A DNA stretch of 64,000 nt. Source: Branchiostoma lanceolatum. Its lineage: Eukaryota > Chordata > Leptocardii > Amphioxiformes > Branchiostomatidae. Both the position numbers and the translations under genes were made by a program. Shown here piece by piece: positions 1 through 11,755 of this stretch. The stretch's first letter is position 1. Each line of letters starts with the position of its first letter. The notes beneath the pieces are model-generated. The model did no database searches. It saw only the letters and a program-made list of their open reading frames with translations, and had not been told where the DNA came from. The stretch spans positions 29,472,642 to 29,536,641 of the forward strand of contig NC_089722.1 of NCBI RefSeq assembly GCF_035083965.1, written 5' to 3'.

Positions 1-1010
1 TTTCAAATGTGAGGTTGAAAACGCGTCATATCCAGGATCTAGGACAACTGTCTTGGAAGTAGTGTTTGGAACTGTCATACGACGGGCACTACAACCTCTT
101 CTCTTGCCTCTCATATAGAGGAACGATCACAAACAATCGCAAAGACATGAACACAAAAACAAAGCAAGCATATGCTGGACATCAAATGATAAATGCAATG
201 GAAAAGAGAAAGTAATGAAGAAACTAGTCCACCCTAGATTCTACGTCTCCTGTATAACGTATGATACATCAAGTCGTTTCTATCGTTATTCGACGGGCGT
301 TGCGCTATACACACATCTGGGATAGTGGTACATCATCCTTGGGTTTGTAACCATCTCTTAAAATACTCTATGGAGTATCGCTTATTGCAATACAAAGCAC
401 CAGTGTCTGAAGTGACTACCCATGGAATATCACGTAAGAAGCTTAAGTAATCATCCAAACCTTTTTGGTGCCAAGACGAGTGGTAAAGCCCCTGTCACAC
501 TTGTGCGTATAGACAAGTCCGCATGAGTTGGGTATTAACATGTTTTTGGTTTAGGTTAAGTTTGCAGCCGAATAAGTGATTTCTTAGGCTCGATCACTAA
601 GCCGCACAACGGTGGGTCAAAGTAGAAAACATCTTTTTCCCCAAAACCTTACTTAAACCAAAAAAATCGTTAATGCGCAACTCACGCGCACTTGAATATA
701 TGCACAAGTGTGACAGAGCCCTAATGTAGAATGGAATGCCATATTTGTGAATACGAGAGGTTTGACTGCGCACGTTACTGGTACGGTGTATTCAATTGCA
801 CACGCTTTACTTGACAGGTAACGTTACGTACAGTGTGTCAGAGGAAATACTAGTAACATGGGGGTCTATCACAGAACAGACTGTATTTTGTTTCGAACGC
901 TCCATTACTGATTTCATGCAAAAATCTTAGAAGCAAGACTGAATCAAATTGGTGTGAACTTAAGTGAAGACTTATTTGTTTTGCTTACAGTCCCTGAAAT
1001 TCTCAACAAG
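1..1010. other. Upstream flank of the NLR gene
   Basis: No coding exon is recognised here. The stretch holds one inverted-repeat MITE (487-722). A possible splice acceptor at about 986-987 (pyrimidine-rich, ending TTACAG) sits just before the presumed NLR start exon, so a 5' untranslated exon may lie upstream. The remainder shows nothing I can name. Confidence 0.5.
487..722. mobile_element. MITE with inverted termini
   Basis: The left end reads AGCCCCTGTCACACTTGTGC and the right end is its near-perfect reverse complement (GCACAAGTGTGACAGAGCCC). The 236-bp body is AT-rich and has no reading frame. It is a non-autonomous DNA element; the superfamily cannot be decided because no clear target duplication was found. 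Confidence 0.6.
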
Positions 1011-4000
1011 ATGGGTCAGAATGCGTCATCAAAGGCAGCAATACCGAGTGAGGCTGCCAAAGGACAAGAAAGGGAAAGCGAAGAGCAAGGTCAGTCAGAA
1101 ATGAACATAATGACGGCCAATTTGAGCACAGCACTGAGTGAAAGATATGATACTTCGATGACGTCAGTTCATAAAAAGACGGCGCAAGAACCTCAAGCGG
1201 AATTCAAAACTACTGTATTTGTGTAGAGAAAAACATCAATGAAAGTAGATTATGTTAGTTACAACAGTATTCTTATCATCAATGAGACAAGATAAAGTTG
1301 TACATTTTTCACAGAGATATGAGGTTTTCAAACTCTTGTGCATGCAGGCCAGTAGATACCATTCTATCATAGGCCATCATTATCTGTACAATTAAATGAT
1401 CTGTCTATAGGAAACCAAGAGCCCACTCTCTTTCTGCCACACGTTTTGAGAAGAGGACCAGGCAAAAATAGGACTTATCTGGTAATTGGAATAACTAAAG
1501 CAAATGAATTATTTTCACAATGTAGCTGAGGTGTGTGTTTATGTGATATTCTAGTTGAAAGCAAATCATAATCAGTGTTTATTTCATGTTGTTTTTAGGT
1601 GTACGAAAATGCTTCTTTTTCATCAAAGAAAATGTCTGCTCAGATTGGAAGGACCTGGCCTTCTATCTTGGATTTGGACAGGCAGACATCAACAACATCG
1701 ATGGGAGAAACCGAGATGACAAGTCTCGCTGTATGGACCTGTTGGAAGAAAGCCACTTTAGGGGCCCTCATGGAGGCCCTGTCCAAGGCAAACTTAAGAA
1801 GTACTGTGGATGATTTGAAAAAGGAATATCCTGACATCCACAGTCCCGCTGACGACTTCCCGCTGGCTCAATGTCAAAATTCACTCAAGTCATATTTCAA
1901 GACAAGACTGAGTTACCTTCACCCACTAGCGTGGAATGAAGGTTTCACCATGAAGATAGAGGACATCTTCACAACTGTAGACCTCGTGACACAAACCCAG
2001 CGGGGAGGAAACATCGAACGGCAAGCCCTCCCCTCTACTGTCGACGCCTTGACTGCCAGGCCCGATTGTCCCCAGCCCCGACGCATTTTGATCCAAGGTA
2101 ACGCTGGAATAGGGAAAACAACCGAGGTTTCCAAACTCGCTTTTGACTGGGCTGAGGGGCGTTCTCCAATTCTGGAAAAGTATGATCTTGTTTTCCCAAT
2201 CGCGCTGCGGAAGGTTGGCGAATCCCAGTCCCTTACAGAGTGCATCTTCGACCAACTCCTACCAGAAGATGTTCCGTTCAAGGAGTCGGATTTAGAAACG
2301 TACTTGAAGGGGAATGACCGAGTTTTGATCATTCTCGACGGCTTTGACGAGTGGGCTGGGCATGAGGGGCATGACGTCACTAAGCTTTTGACTGGTAGGA
2401 ACCTTTCTTCACTCCCTTTAAGTACATGTATTTGACTTTCTGGCTCATGAATTACAACGTTAACATGATATTGATAGGTGGCTCTATACAATGATCAAGT
2501 TAATAATATTGAACTAAAGTTTCTATGATGTTATTTTCTGCCTAGAACAGTTCTAAAAAAACATTACTGAGTAGCTACAAATCCCCGTCCTTTCAGGTAA
2601 GATTCTCCGTGACTGCTGCCTGCTCGTGACCACCAGACCTTCCCACGCCCCGCAGCTGCAGAGTCTGATGTGTCCGGACACACGGGTAGAGATCACAGGT
2701 TTCAGCCAGGACAACATCCGTACTTACGTTCACAAGTTCTTCAAGGGAGACGAGGCCAAGTGCAAGGCCTTAGTCAGCAAGATGGACTCCTCTCTAATCC
2801 CCACAGGCGTTCTGGCAACACCAATACTGCTTTTACTGACATGTATGATGTGGAACGAGAAGCAGGATTTGGTACTAGGAGGTAGAATCTGTCCTCTTTA
2901 TGATGAACTCATCTCCTTCATCATAAGGCGACATTGCGCAAGGAACAACATTGCGTCTGACCAAGGTATTCCAGAGGCACTTTTGTGTGCTGAGGCTCTT
3001 GCATTCAATGGCTTGTTGAAGAAAAGCCTTGTATTCAACCAAGAAGACATAGCCAAGTATTGTGGTGAAGACAGTTTACAAGAGCTTGTGTCGTTGGGGA
3101 TCCTTCACAGACAAGAAAGTCCCTCCAGACTCAACCCTTCTGACCAGTTTTCCTTCTCCCATAAGACGATGCAGGAGTATTTCGCAGGGTTGTATTTTGC
3201 AAAAAAACTCCAGGACGAGACAGACCAAAATCCACTTCTGAACACATACCTAAGAACTGCTCAAAATGTGCGGGACTTGGAAAATGTTGTCATCTTTGCC
3301 TGTGCAAAGTTAGGCTCTAAAGCGGGTCTTATACTGGCTCATCTTGTCAAAATCTACCAAGAGGAGGTAGAACATTTGTCTGATCCCTTCAGTGATTGGC
3401 TTCCTCACAGACACATAGAAGATGATCTTTATTCTAAATGTCGGGCTACAGGGAATGAGGAAAAGGTTCTGAGTCGTTCTGAGTTAGATTTCTTTTGCTA
3501 CCAGGCATACCTGGAGATTGCATTGTTATGCTTCTATGAGAGCAGTTGTTTCTCACAGTTTGAGAACATCTTTCTCACCAAAGGTGTTATTCAGTTTTCA
3601 AATGTGGGACCTCGTGTCTACAACGCCTTCGCACATGCTCTGAACAAGATTCCACCTCAATCCCTTAGAAATCTGAAATCCCTCTGGTTGGTCAATACCA
3701 CGCAATGCTTGGTCAATCCTGTCATTGACTACCTCAAGATGATGAATTTGTCCGAGTTGAATCTTCGTAGTGCATGTCTTGGAGGTCATGACCCCAATAC
3801 AGCACCTTGTGCCCGCCTCTCACAACAGCTGCTCTACCTGACAACTCTGAGGAAGCTTGTGTTGTCTTTTAATCATCTCGTCTGCTCGGACTTACTTGTG
3901 TTATTGCCTTCCCTGAAGACGTTGGTGAACCTTGAAGAGTTGTATCTCTCTGGCAATGAATTTGCAGGTTGTGGAAAGAACATATCTGAACTGCCATGTT

Positions 4001-4557
4001 TCTTGCGGAGTCTCAAGGTCCTGAAGGTGTATGACTGCCAACTTAGTCTGGAGGACGTTCTTCAGACAGGTAAGCAAATTGATATTCCATACCCCATTAC
4101 TTTACATCTAGACCTTTCTATCATTCATGCGATGATATGTGATAATGTCTAAAATTCAAGGAAATGCTATCATGCCCAACACCAAGTAGCCTCCAAACAA
4201 GTCATCCATGTAGCATTTGCTTTGTACAAAATTTGTGAAAATTGTTCTCTGCTTCTCAAAACTATTTGGATTGTTAGGGGTACTGAACGTATTGCAAGAA
4301 AATTCTACAGGACTTTGTATACTGTTGAAATGTCTGCCAAAAAGACTCTGTACTACATGTAGTCAATAATCTCCAATTTACACTGTACATAGGCATCTAC
4401 ACTGATCTGTTGTAAATAACAACATTGTTTTAAACCTACAGTCGCTGCAATGGTTCAGTACTGTCCAAAGATGAAAGTGTTCAACTACAGCGCCAATCGG
4501 ATAGGTCCGGGCGGTGATAAGAAAGTTGAAGATGCTCTCAAGTGCTTGGAATTATAA
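1011..4557 (+). CDS. NLR-type receptor (DEATH-NACHT-LRR), frame-disrupted
   Basis: Four exons: 1011-1089, 1599-2394, 2597-4069, 4442-4557. Exon 1 encodes a short Ser/Glu-rich leader starting MGQNASS. Exon 2 opens with a DEATH fold (SDWKDLAFYLGF...ADINNI...CMDLLEE), followed by a NACHT domain with Walker A GNAGIGKTT and Walker B LIILDGFDE. Exon 3 holds the sensor-like LLVTTRPS, the NACHT-associated helices and leucine-rich repeats (LNLRSACLGG, LRKLVLSFNHL, LEELYLSGNEF). Exon 4 is a terminal LRR unit ending at TAA. NLRs of this layout act in the cytosol as sensors that oligomerise on NTP binding. The DEATH helices are read in one frame and everything after about 1750 in another, so the gene is a pseudogene, an allele with a lesion, or misassembled here. 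The start is inferred from phase: exon 1 ends in phase 1 and joins exon 2 in the DEATH frame. Confidence 0.8.
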
Positions 4558-5925
4558 AATCCTCTCTATCAGGTATGTGGCATCATGCTATGGCTATGTA
4601 AACCAAGGACTATGAACTCAAATGACAGGATGGAGCACTCAAAACCGTTCCTTACATACATACAATCATGTATAAGATACTGGTACCTTTGAAAATACCA
4701 AGCCAAAGCTTGTGATAAAAACCTGTACATGTACAAGTCCTGTAGATGTACAAGTTACCAGTAATGCACCTGTTCACTGTGTGACAATTCTACATTTGTA
4801 TATTCTGCAGCCAAGAGTATCTGCCATAAGATAACATTTTTCAACATATTCTTTCCTCCAGGAAACCTTCTTCCTACATGTAGATCCTACACACCATTCA
4901 TCAGTCCAGAACACAACAAGCACTGATTTAGTCTTTCACCAAATGTTTTCTGGTTCCGATTAGACCATTTCCACCTATGTACAAGTGAGTTATTGACCAC
5001 CCTTACATTGCTACAGTGTCATTTCTGTATAAACAGTAGACGAGAATGCACACAAACCAGAAACAAAGACGTGTAAAGTTAACGTTCTTGCTGTAAATAA
5101 TGTTTATTGATATTAGCATCAAATGGCACCACAGACCTATTAGTTGATATTTGAGTGATCAGAGATGCACCATTTTGGAATCAAAATGTTATAAACTGAT
5201 TTCACCTTCTTCATGTTACTACTATTAGAGACCTGACCGTACCTTTTAGAATATTGAGATAAAAACTTGTTAGCTAGTCTACATAGTCACTTTATGACTA
5301 CATGTATGTAGACTTGCTGTATGACTGTGTAGACTATGTATAGTATGGGATAGAATGGGACTATTTTTTCAGACTATGTAAAGGTAAAATACCATAGTCA
5401 TGGTTGTACAGTTTGTAAAGATAACCGTTGGTACATGTAACTTTGCACTAGATATAGATGTACACGATAGCCTCCCAGCACTATGGACTTATCAAATTGA
5501 AGAAAAGTTGCATATATTTGAATCAATGTTTTATCAAGAAAGTCTTATCAAATTGTTGTGGAAAATGTTTACTGAGTTGAAAGACTTGAAAGATAAATGG
5601 ACAACTATCAGTGTACGAAAGATGATGATGATGATGATGATGATGATCAATGTACAACTAGGTGTCTGTATGCAGTTACTGTCTTTGGGAATAACATTAT
5701 GGCAGATAATCTCCTTCCATTGTATATATGCACCTTTGGAACAATTACTAATAATATAAAATATCTCAATTATAAGCAAGCCAAGGTATAATGAAAACAA
5801 CAAACTATCAAAAATGCATACATCTGTCTTGTCTAATTTTGTTCACCTTTACCTCACAATGTTATTGGTACAAAGAAAGAAGGGAAGATTTGAGATGTTG
5901 AAAATTCTTGGTTCTTTGATGAAGT
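4558..5925. other. Convergent spacer, 3' UTRs of NLR gene and ARPC3
   Basis: No coding exon. It should hold the 3' UTRs of the rightward NLR gene and the leftward ARPC3. It contains a short (GAT)n tract and a TTTATT (AATAAA on the minus strand) at 5103-5108 that could serve ARPC3. The open frames around 5400-5800 are low-complexity and show no family. Confidence 0.5.
5621..5647 (+). repeat. (GAT)9 microsatellite
   Basis: Nine perfect GAT units in the spacer downstream of ARPC3. It is not inside a supported coding exon. Confidence 0.9.
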
Positions 5926-8900
5926 TTACATGCCTGGTGCGGACAGACTCTTGTCCATGAATTTCCTCTTCACAAAACACATCCACCACTGGAAGAAATA
6001 AACAAGCAGGGTTAACTTACAGTCTCAATCTTAAAGGTGTGTGTGTAGGAGGGGGGGTAGTTCCCCTGTCTGATTATGAACTGCTCAATTGTTGGAGCTT
6101 CAACTATTGAACAAGGCAGGGAGTTTCAAGTTTCAAAAACAGTGCCTTAGCAAAAGTGAGGAATGTTACTATAGGAATTCAAGGGATGGTGTTGACAAAT
6201 CTGTACTATGAATACATTGTTGCATTTATAAAGATGTGGTCTTTTAGAAGATAACACCTGCTTCTGCTGTTCAGTATCTCGACTTTTGATGGAAAAACAA
6301 GTTACCATTACTTCCTGGCCCATATTCATCCTTGTATTTGGCTTAGTTCAACTTCTTACATTCACAACTGCCAAACGTAAGAGATGAAACATGAAAGTTT
6401 GATTTCTTACAGTATGTTTACAGGTGATTCATATATAAGACAGTGTGTAGCTCACCTTGCTGGGCCGGTCAGTGTTAGGGTCGAACACCTTCTCACACAG
6501 CCTCATGCCGGTCTCATGACGGATCTGCAGCAGGTACTGCTGCATGGAGTCTGGGGAGGGGAGGGAATCATGGCCATGAGATCAAGAAAAATTTAAAAAT
6601 AAACACATCCCATAAAGATCATAGAGCTAGACAAGAGTCTAAAAAGTTATGTACACATGAATGTCCAAGCAAAAATGAATAATCAATCAAGTCACCTTCA
6701 GCAAGCTAGCTTTCTTACTGTCAGGGTCCATAAAGAAAATCTGATCAAGCTAAAAGGATTTAAGTTAAAGGTCCCCCTCTTGTGCCAAGATATGCACTTT
6801 GTGCACTAAGTTTCCTCGCTATTTCTGTATCAACATCTGTATTTACAGAAACAAGTTGCTAGCTCTTCACTCGTACTGCTATGTCTGAATATCTCTCGCC
6901 AGTAGACGCTGGTGTCCAGATGCTGGAGATTTCTTTAAAACATGGGACCAATGACTTACATGTAGAGTAGAGCAGACTACAAACCTTCTTCCTGCTTGTC
7001 TTTAGGCTTAGCATACAGGGCATTAACAGGGAAGCCGGCCTCCCCAGGAATGGGCCACTTCCCCAGCGCTAACGTATGCATCTCCTTCTGTCCATTGTTC
7101 TTGGATGTGCACTGCGGATTTACAACATAACTTAAACTCAGAATGGTGACTCATTTTCCACATCACCTACCATATTGTTTTTCTGTATACATTTTGTTCC
7201 TTTGAAAAAGTGAAAAGAAAATTGATGAATGGTATATATAAATTATAAGTATGTTCTGATCTGATAACATAAACAATTTGAATAAAAAACATCACAGCAA
7301 ATACTGTTGTAATTCTGTACATACAAGTACACAAACACCAACAGTTTTATAACATACAATATGCTTAAGTTTTTGCTGCAAACATGAGGTTAGGCTTGGT
7401 TGTCATCATGTCACTACTCACCCTTTGAAGCTTCTTCAGACACTCAGAAATGTACAGAGTCACATATATCAACGTCCTGTCTGCTTCACCCTGAAACAGG
7501 ATACATCATCATGTATGATATAGAACTTCTGTCACCGCAATTTTTATCATCTAAGATGATTGACAATATACGAAACTACTTCATATAAAATACATCCTGA
7601 CGAGAGGAGCTTTTAAAACATGACAGAACATTATGTTTATGAATGTTGATACTACATGAACCAAAGAGTTGAAGTCTTGAAGTGGGATTTCTTCCACTTC
7701 TATAAGCTACTGCAAATCATGAAACATTTGCCATGGTTTTATGTTCACAGTTTTCATGGTACACCACAAATCCACCACCAAATACATTCCTGGCTTGCAT
7801 TACAGTCATTACTCAATGGTTTCAACCTTGAACGCCTCCTACCACGAAATCAAGTCCCGATGAACATAAAGGAATTTACAGTACCGGTACATATAGCATG
7901 ATTATGGGACTAACTAACTTCTGAACTCACCTTTATCTCATAGTTCTTGAAGAAGACATTTGCCTTGAAGAAGTGCATAGCTTCATCTATGATGTCAGAC
8001 TCTCCTGAACCAAAAAAACAGCAACATTTACTTAGATATTTGCCTTTGGTTGGTATTGACTCTAATTGTTGTGGTGACCTCTAGTGGAGAGCAATAGTAC
8101 TGCAGATGATTACTCGTACATGTATCAGGAAAATTCACTCAGAAAGTGCAAATCTCTGTCACTATGAGTAAAGAAAACTAGAAAAGCACAGATTTATCAA
8201 TCCATCAAAATAATATACAAATCATGTATAAAACAAATAAACATAAGCTTTTTGGGAGAGATACTGTACAGTGTTCTCACCAGGCCTTTTCAGCATAGGG
8301 GCCCCCTATGCTGTGATTTGGACCCCCTACTAGTATGCTGTGATCTGGACCCCTATGCTGTGTTTCAACCAGCATAGGGGTGTTTCTTTCTGGGACAAAC
8401 CTTGTGACCCTTCAGAAATCTTATAAAAAGTTCATATTTGGCTTTAGAATGAGGCTGTGACAGAGGAAAAGGTCTACTTCACAAAATTTATCCCTCAAAA
8501 TGCATGAAATAATGTCTCATTGGGTTATGAATTTACAAATTTTCCGGGGGAACATGCCAGACTCCCTACTCTGGTCATGTCTTTGGCACTCCATGCGTGA
8601 CTTGCACCGCGTAAAGTTGGCCTTCTGTACCTGACCCCTATGCTGTGAAAAAATCCTGATGAGAACACTGCTGTAGTAATGTTTTTGCACATCCCATTAC
8701 CGACACACTAGCACTGAGTTGCTAACAGTAACAGTTGCTTAAACATGATTGTCTGACTCTGAAGTCCAAACTCTGTTCGGAACCTTTCCATGACTGTACC
8801 TCTCCATGTATACATACTGGAAAGGACTTAAAACACAGTGTGCTGTTTCTTGGTTCAGACCCTTGTAGTGCCTAGTTGCACATACTAGTAGGACAGCAAG

Positions 8901-11080
8901 TTTCCTTGCTGTTTCTGTAGCCATCTATATTTTAACAGGTAGGGGTTGCGAACACAGGACCCCATTTAACATCACTTCTGAAAGACGGGTGCAGCCGAGA
9001 TTTCCCCAACCCAGGATTCAACTGGAGTCTCCCAGTTACCAACTAAATGGACCCAGGAGCTCAACTGTGAGGCTGCTACCGTTTGAGCTACAGGGACATC
9101 CAAACAGTGTGCTGTTTCCTTACCTGTTTTGGGTGCTGGTCCTTTAAACTGTGTCCTGAGTGGCAGAAGGGCCATGTTCCCCAGGGACTGGGTGGACTGC
9201 AGGGAGGAATGGTAGGCCTGTGGATAGAATCATTTATACATTATCATTCAATATCGATTATAATGAGCCCACAAAATAGGGCTGCCTCCAGCTTTAAAAT
9301 TGTTTCCGTCCCACTCATTATTTGGGACTCCCATTCCCAACAAGCAAATTTCTGTCCCAGGAAGGAGGGACAGGTCCTGGAGACAGCCCTGCCACAACAA
9401 TACATCTTTTCTACACATTCTCAAAATGTTTCTGTAGTGCATGACATCTTTACATGCTTATATTGTTAGTAAATGCAATGTCAACCTTGAAATGAAGTAA
9501 TTTCATCCTCCTACATTGAAATGTCAAACTACATTTCAATATGTTACATACACAACTGGCTTCTTCAATTCCAGGTCACACATTTGTTTCAATATACATG
9601 TACAGTGTAATAAATATGACTTGCATGTATGCATGATTCTGTTTAACTTCCCACACACTACTAAATGTGACATTCAGATCAATTTTGAGCTGGCATTAGG
9701 TACACAAGACAAGTTCAATTTTCAAAAGTAAGAGTTAGACAATTGTCTGCATTCTCCCATCACAAAATCATAACAGCAAAGCAAATCATGTACAAATGTA
9801 CTCTAGCTATATGCTGGTTGAGAAAAGACAAGTTCTTAAGTTGTCGTCTATCTACACCTGGTCTCCCCGTCTTCTGGTATCCAGTATCTGAGTAGGGCGC
9901 TACGTCAGGTGCAGAGAAAGAACAGAAGATGAAGGAAACCAAAAGGATAAAGATACAGGAATCAAGGAATGAAGCAGCAAAAGTTTAATAAGCAAGGAAG
10001 CAATTATGACTGTGCAAGTTGCAGATAGACTGAAAAAATTGCTGATAGAATAAGCGATAAATGGTTGGAGGGATGCAGAATATAAGCAATCACTCAATAT
10101 AATGTCATGCATTATAAGTAATATAACACATGGTGTGTGAATAATTGTGAAAGCATGCACAGAAAAGCAAGTTCATAAGTAATCAAGAGATAAAAGAAAA
10201 CAGTAGGGTAACAAACTTACAAGCTGAAAAAGAATATCATTTAATTCCTGTATATCAAAGACCCCCTACATCTATGATACTAACAATGAACTATATTTGT
10301 GGGCAGATATAAGACTTAAATTTATCAATTATTAATATGGTAATTTCAGTGGGGTATTTCCCTAAGAATCTAGGACCAGTGCTGAAGTATTAGAAATCAT
10401 TTTAAAAGAACTAGATAGGAAAGCACAACAATAACAGCTCTCTTTTTATTAACTAAGGGTATCAAATTTCCACAACTGAACAAACATACGTCTACAAATA
10501 GGGCAAATGAGTCCATAATTTGATGGGTAAACCATCCACACACAGGCTCTTTATCACTTGATGCACCTGTTAGGCCCAGGCCCAATAATGGATAACCAGT
10601 TTTTCTCCTTTCTTTTTAATTCATAATACATGTAAAAGTAAGCATTGGTTGGTTGGTTGGTTGGTTGGTTGGTTGGTTGGTTAGATCTTCAGTTTTTCAC
10701 ATGAGCCAATAAAATCAAGTCAGCTATACCTACCCCCCCCCCCCCCCCCCTTAACAAATTATTAGCCCTATGACTTTATGAGGTAACGGTAGATCTCTGT
10801 ATACACGGAATGGTGACAACTACAAAATGAATCTGCTTAATGTTGTCAACTTTGAACGGGACATAAATGGTTTAGACAAGTAATCTTTTTTAACCAATTA
10901 TCGATCAACTACAGACAGAAGGCTGGAAAACGCACTTCCTTCCCAAATCCCAGAGCTCTCGCCTGTTTCTGAGTTGCTCATTAAAATTAGCGGGAAGCAG
11001 CTAACGTTACAATTTTACTTGTTGGTTAATCTTTAGGAATTATAGAACACGAAGACAAAGGAGTGGTTCCTTACCGGCAT
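5926..11080 (-). CDS. ARPC3: Arp2/3 complex subunit 3 (ARPC3/p21)
   Basis: Seven exons in transcription order: 11080-11075, 9217-9124, 8004-7931, 7490-7422, 7111-6985, 6550-6456, 5988-5926. They total 528 nt, or 175 aa plus stop, against 178 aa in human. Exon 1 codes only Met-Pro. Recognisable blocks are [85 protein letters not shown] and [11 protein letters not shown], spanning the whole family. Phases join without conflict. The protein is a structural subunit of the Arp2/3 complex, which nucleates branched actin filaments in the cytoplasm. It lies head-to-head with GPN3. Intron 1 (9218-11074) and intron 2 (8005-9123) are rich in transposon debris. Confidence 0.95.
8269..8670. mobile_element. 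CAG-ended DNA element, 5-bp target duplication
   Basis: This 402-bp element starts CAGTGTTCTCACCAGG and ends with the inverted counterpart CCTGATGAGAACACTG. It is flanked on both sides by CTGTA (8264-8268 and 8671-8675). Internally a short unit containing CCCCTATGCTGTG recurs several times in both orientations. There is no transposase frame. The ends and the 5-bp duplication suggest a hAT-like (5-bp type) non-autonomous element in ARPC3 intron 2. Confidence 0.7.
8936..9105 (-). mobile_element. tRNA-derived SINE
   Basis: On the minus strand the head reads as a degenerate tRNA: an A-box-like TAGCTCAAACGGTAGCAG followed by a B-box-like CCAGTTGAATCC. The surroundings do not fold into a usable tRNA, so I call it a SINE head rather than a tRNA gene. 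It lies in ARPC3 intron 2. Confidence 0.55.
9277..9391. mobile_element. Small inverted-repeat MITE
   Basis: The ends AGGGCTGCCTCCAG and CTGGAGACAGCCCTG are inverted copies about 115 bp apart, in ARPC3 intron 1. A related fragment with the same inner motif (GGAGACAGCCCC) occurs near 13170 in a GPN3 intron. It has no coding capacity. Confidence 0.5.
10645..10682 (+). repeat. (TTGG)n microsatellite
   Basis: About nine and a half perfect TTGG units in ARPC3 intron 1. Confidence 0.9.
10733..10750 (+). repeat. Poly-C tract of 18
   Basis: An uninterrupted run of 18 C in ARPC3 intron 1. It is a likely site of length error in sequencing. Confidence 0.9.
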
Positions 11081-11755
11081 GGCTGCGGTGATTTTTTTAA
11101 GGACAAAATGAAGGAAATCTTCGGGACAGATTCACAGATTCACGCCCAGGAGGCGGAAGTAGGTCATATGACTCTCTGATCCCAGAATCCCTAAGACTAT
11201 TTCATTATTTTGTAGGGTAGTATTGTAAACCATTTAAAAGAATCTATTGTTATTCTTAAGAGCCTTTGAACAAGATGGTAACTTATATAGGGTAGATATC
11301 ATTTGTATTAAAAAAAATCAAGGTTTTATTACGGAAATACTTTTAATATCTTTAAATCTATTATGTCAAAAGCACCCCCTAAATTAGTAATGTGCTGGCC
11401 TTATATGTCATGTGGTTCAAGATGGCCGCGCCGGGATAAAAACAAAGCGTTTTTGGTTATAATTTCTAGATTTTCATATCTTTATCCTGTGTTTTGAATA
11501 TGCCCCATTGTGGGCTTTGATCACAATACTCTGGGGGCAAAGATACGTTTAATTTGCCAGAATCTGTAGACTGACAAAGGTAGGCTTCTTTCGCTTGGAC
11601 TTCCGAAACGTGCATCGACGTTCCAGTAACCACATGTGTGTACATGTAGATCGACCAATCAAATTCTGATATATATTTGTTCACTCTTGAATTCCCAGGA
11701 AGACATCTGTGAGAAGGAGTTACTAGTTCTTTAGGCGTTGGACTTCAGCAGCAGG
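11081..11755. promoter_or_regulatory. Divergent promoter region, ARPC3 / GPN3
   Basis: A 675-bp spacer separates the two start codons, which face away from each other. A YY1-like element, CAAGATGGCCGCG, starts at 11418, and a second CAAGATGG occurs at about 11269. No TATA box stands out at a sensible distance. Shared control of the pair is inferred from the spacing; transcription start sites are not visible. Confidence 0.55.

Noticed and set aside
5597-5791. Asp-run ORF around the GAT microsatellite
   Set aside because: It depends wholly on the microsatellite, has no splice partners, and lies in the ARPC3 3' flank.
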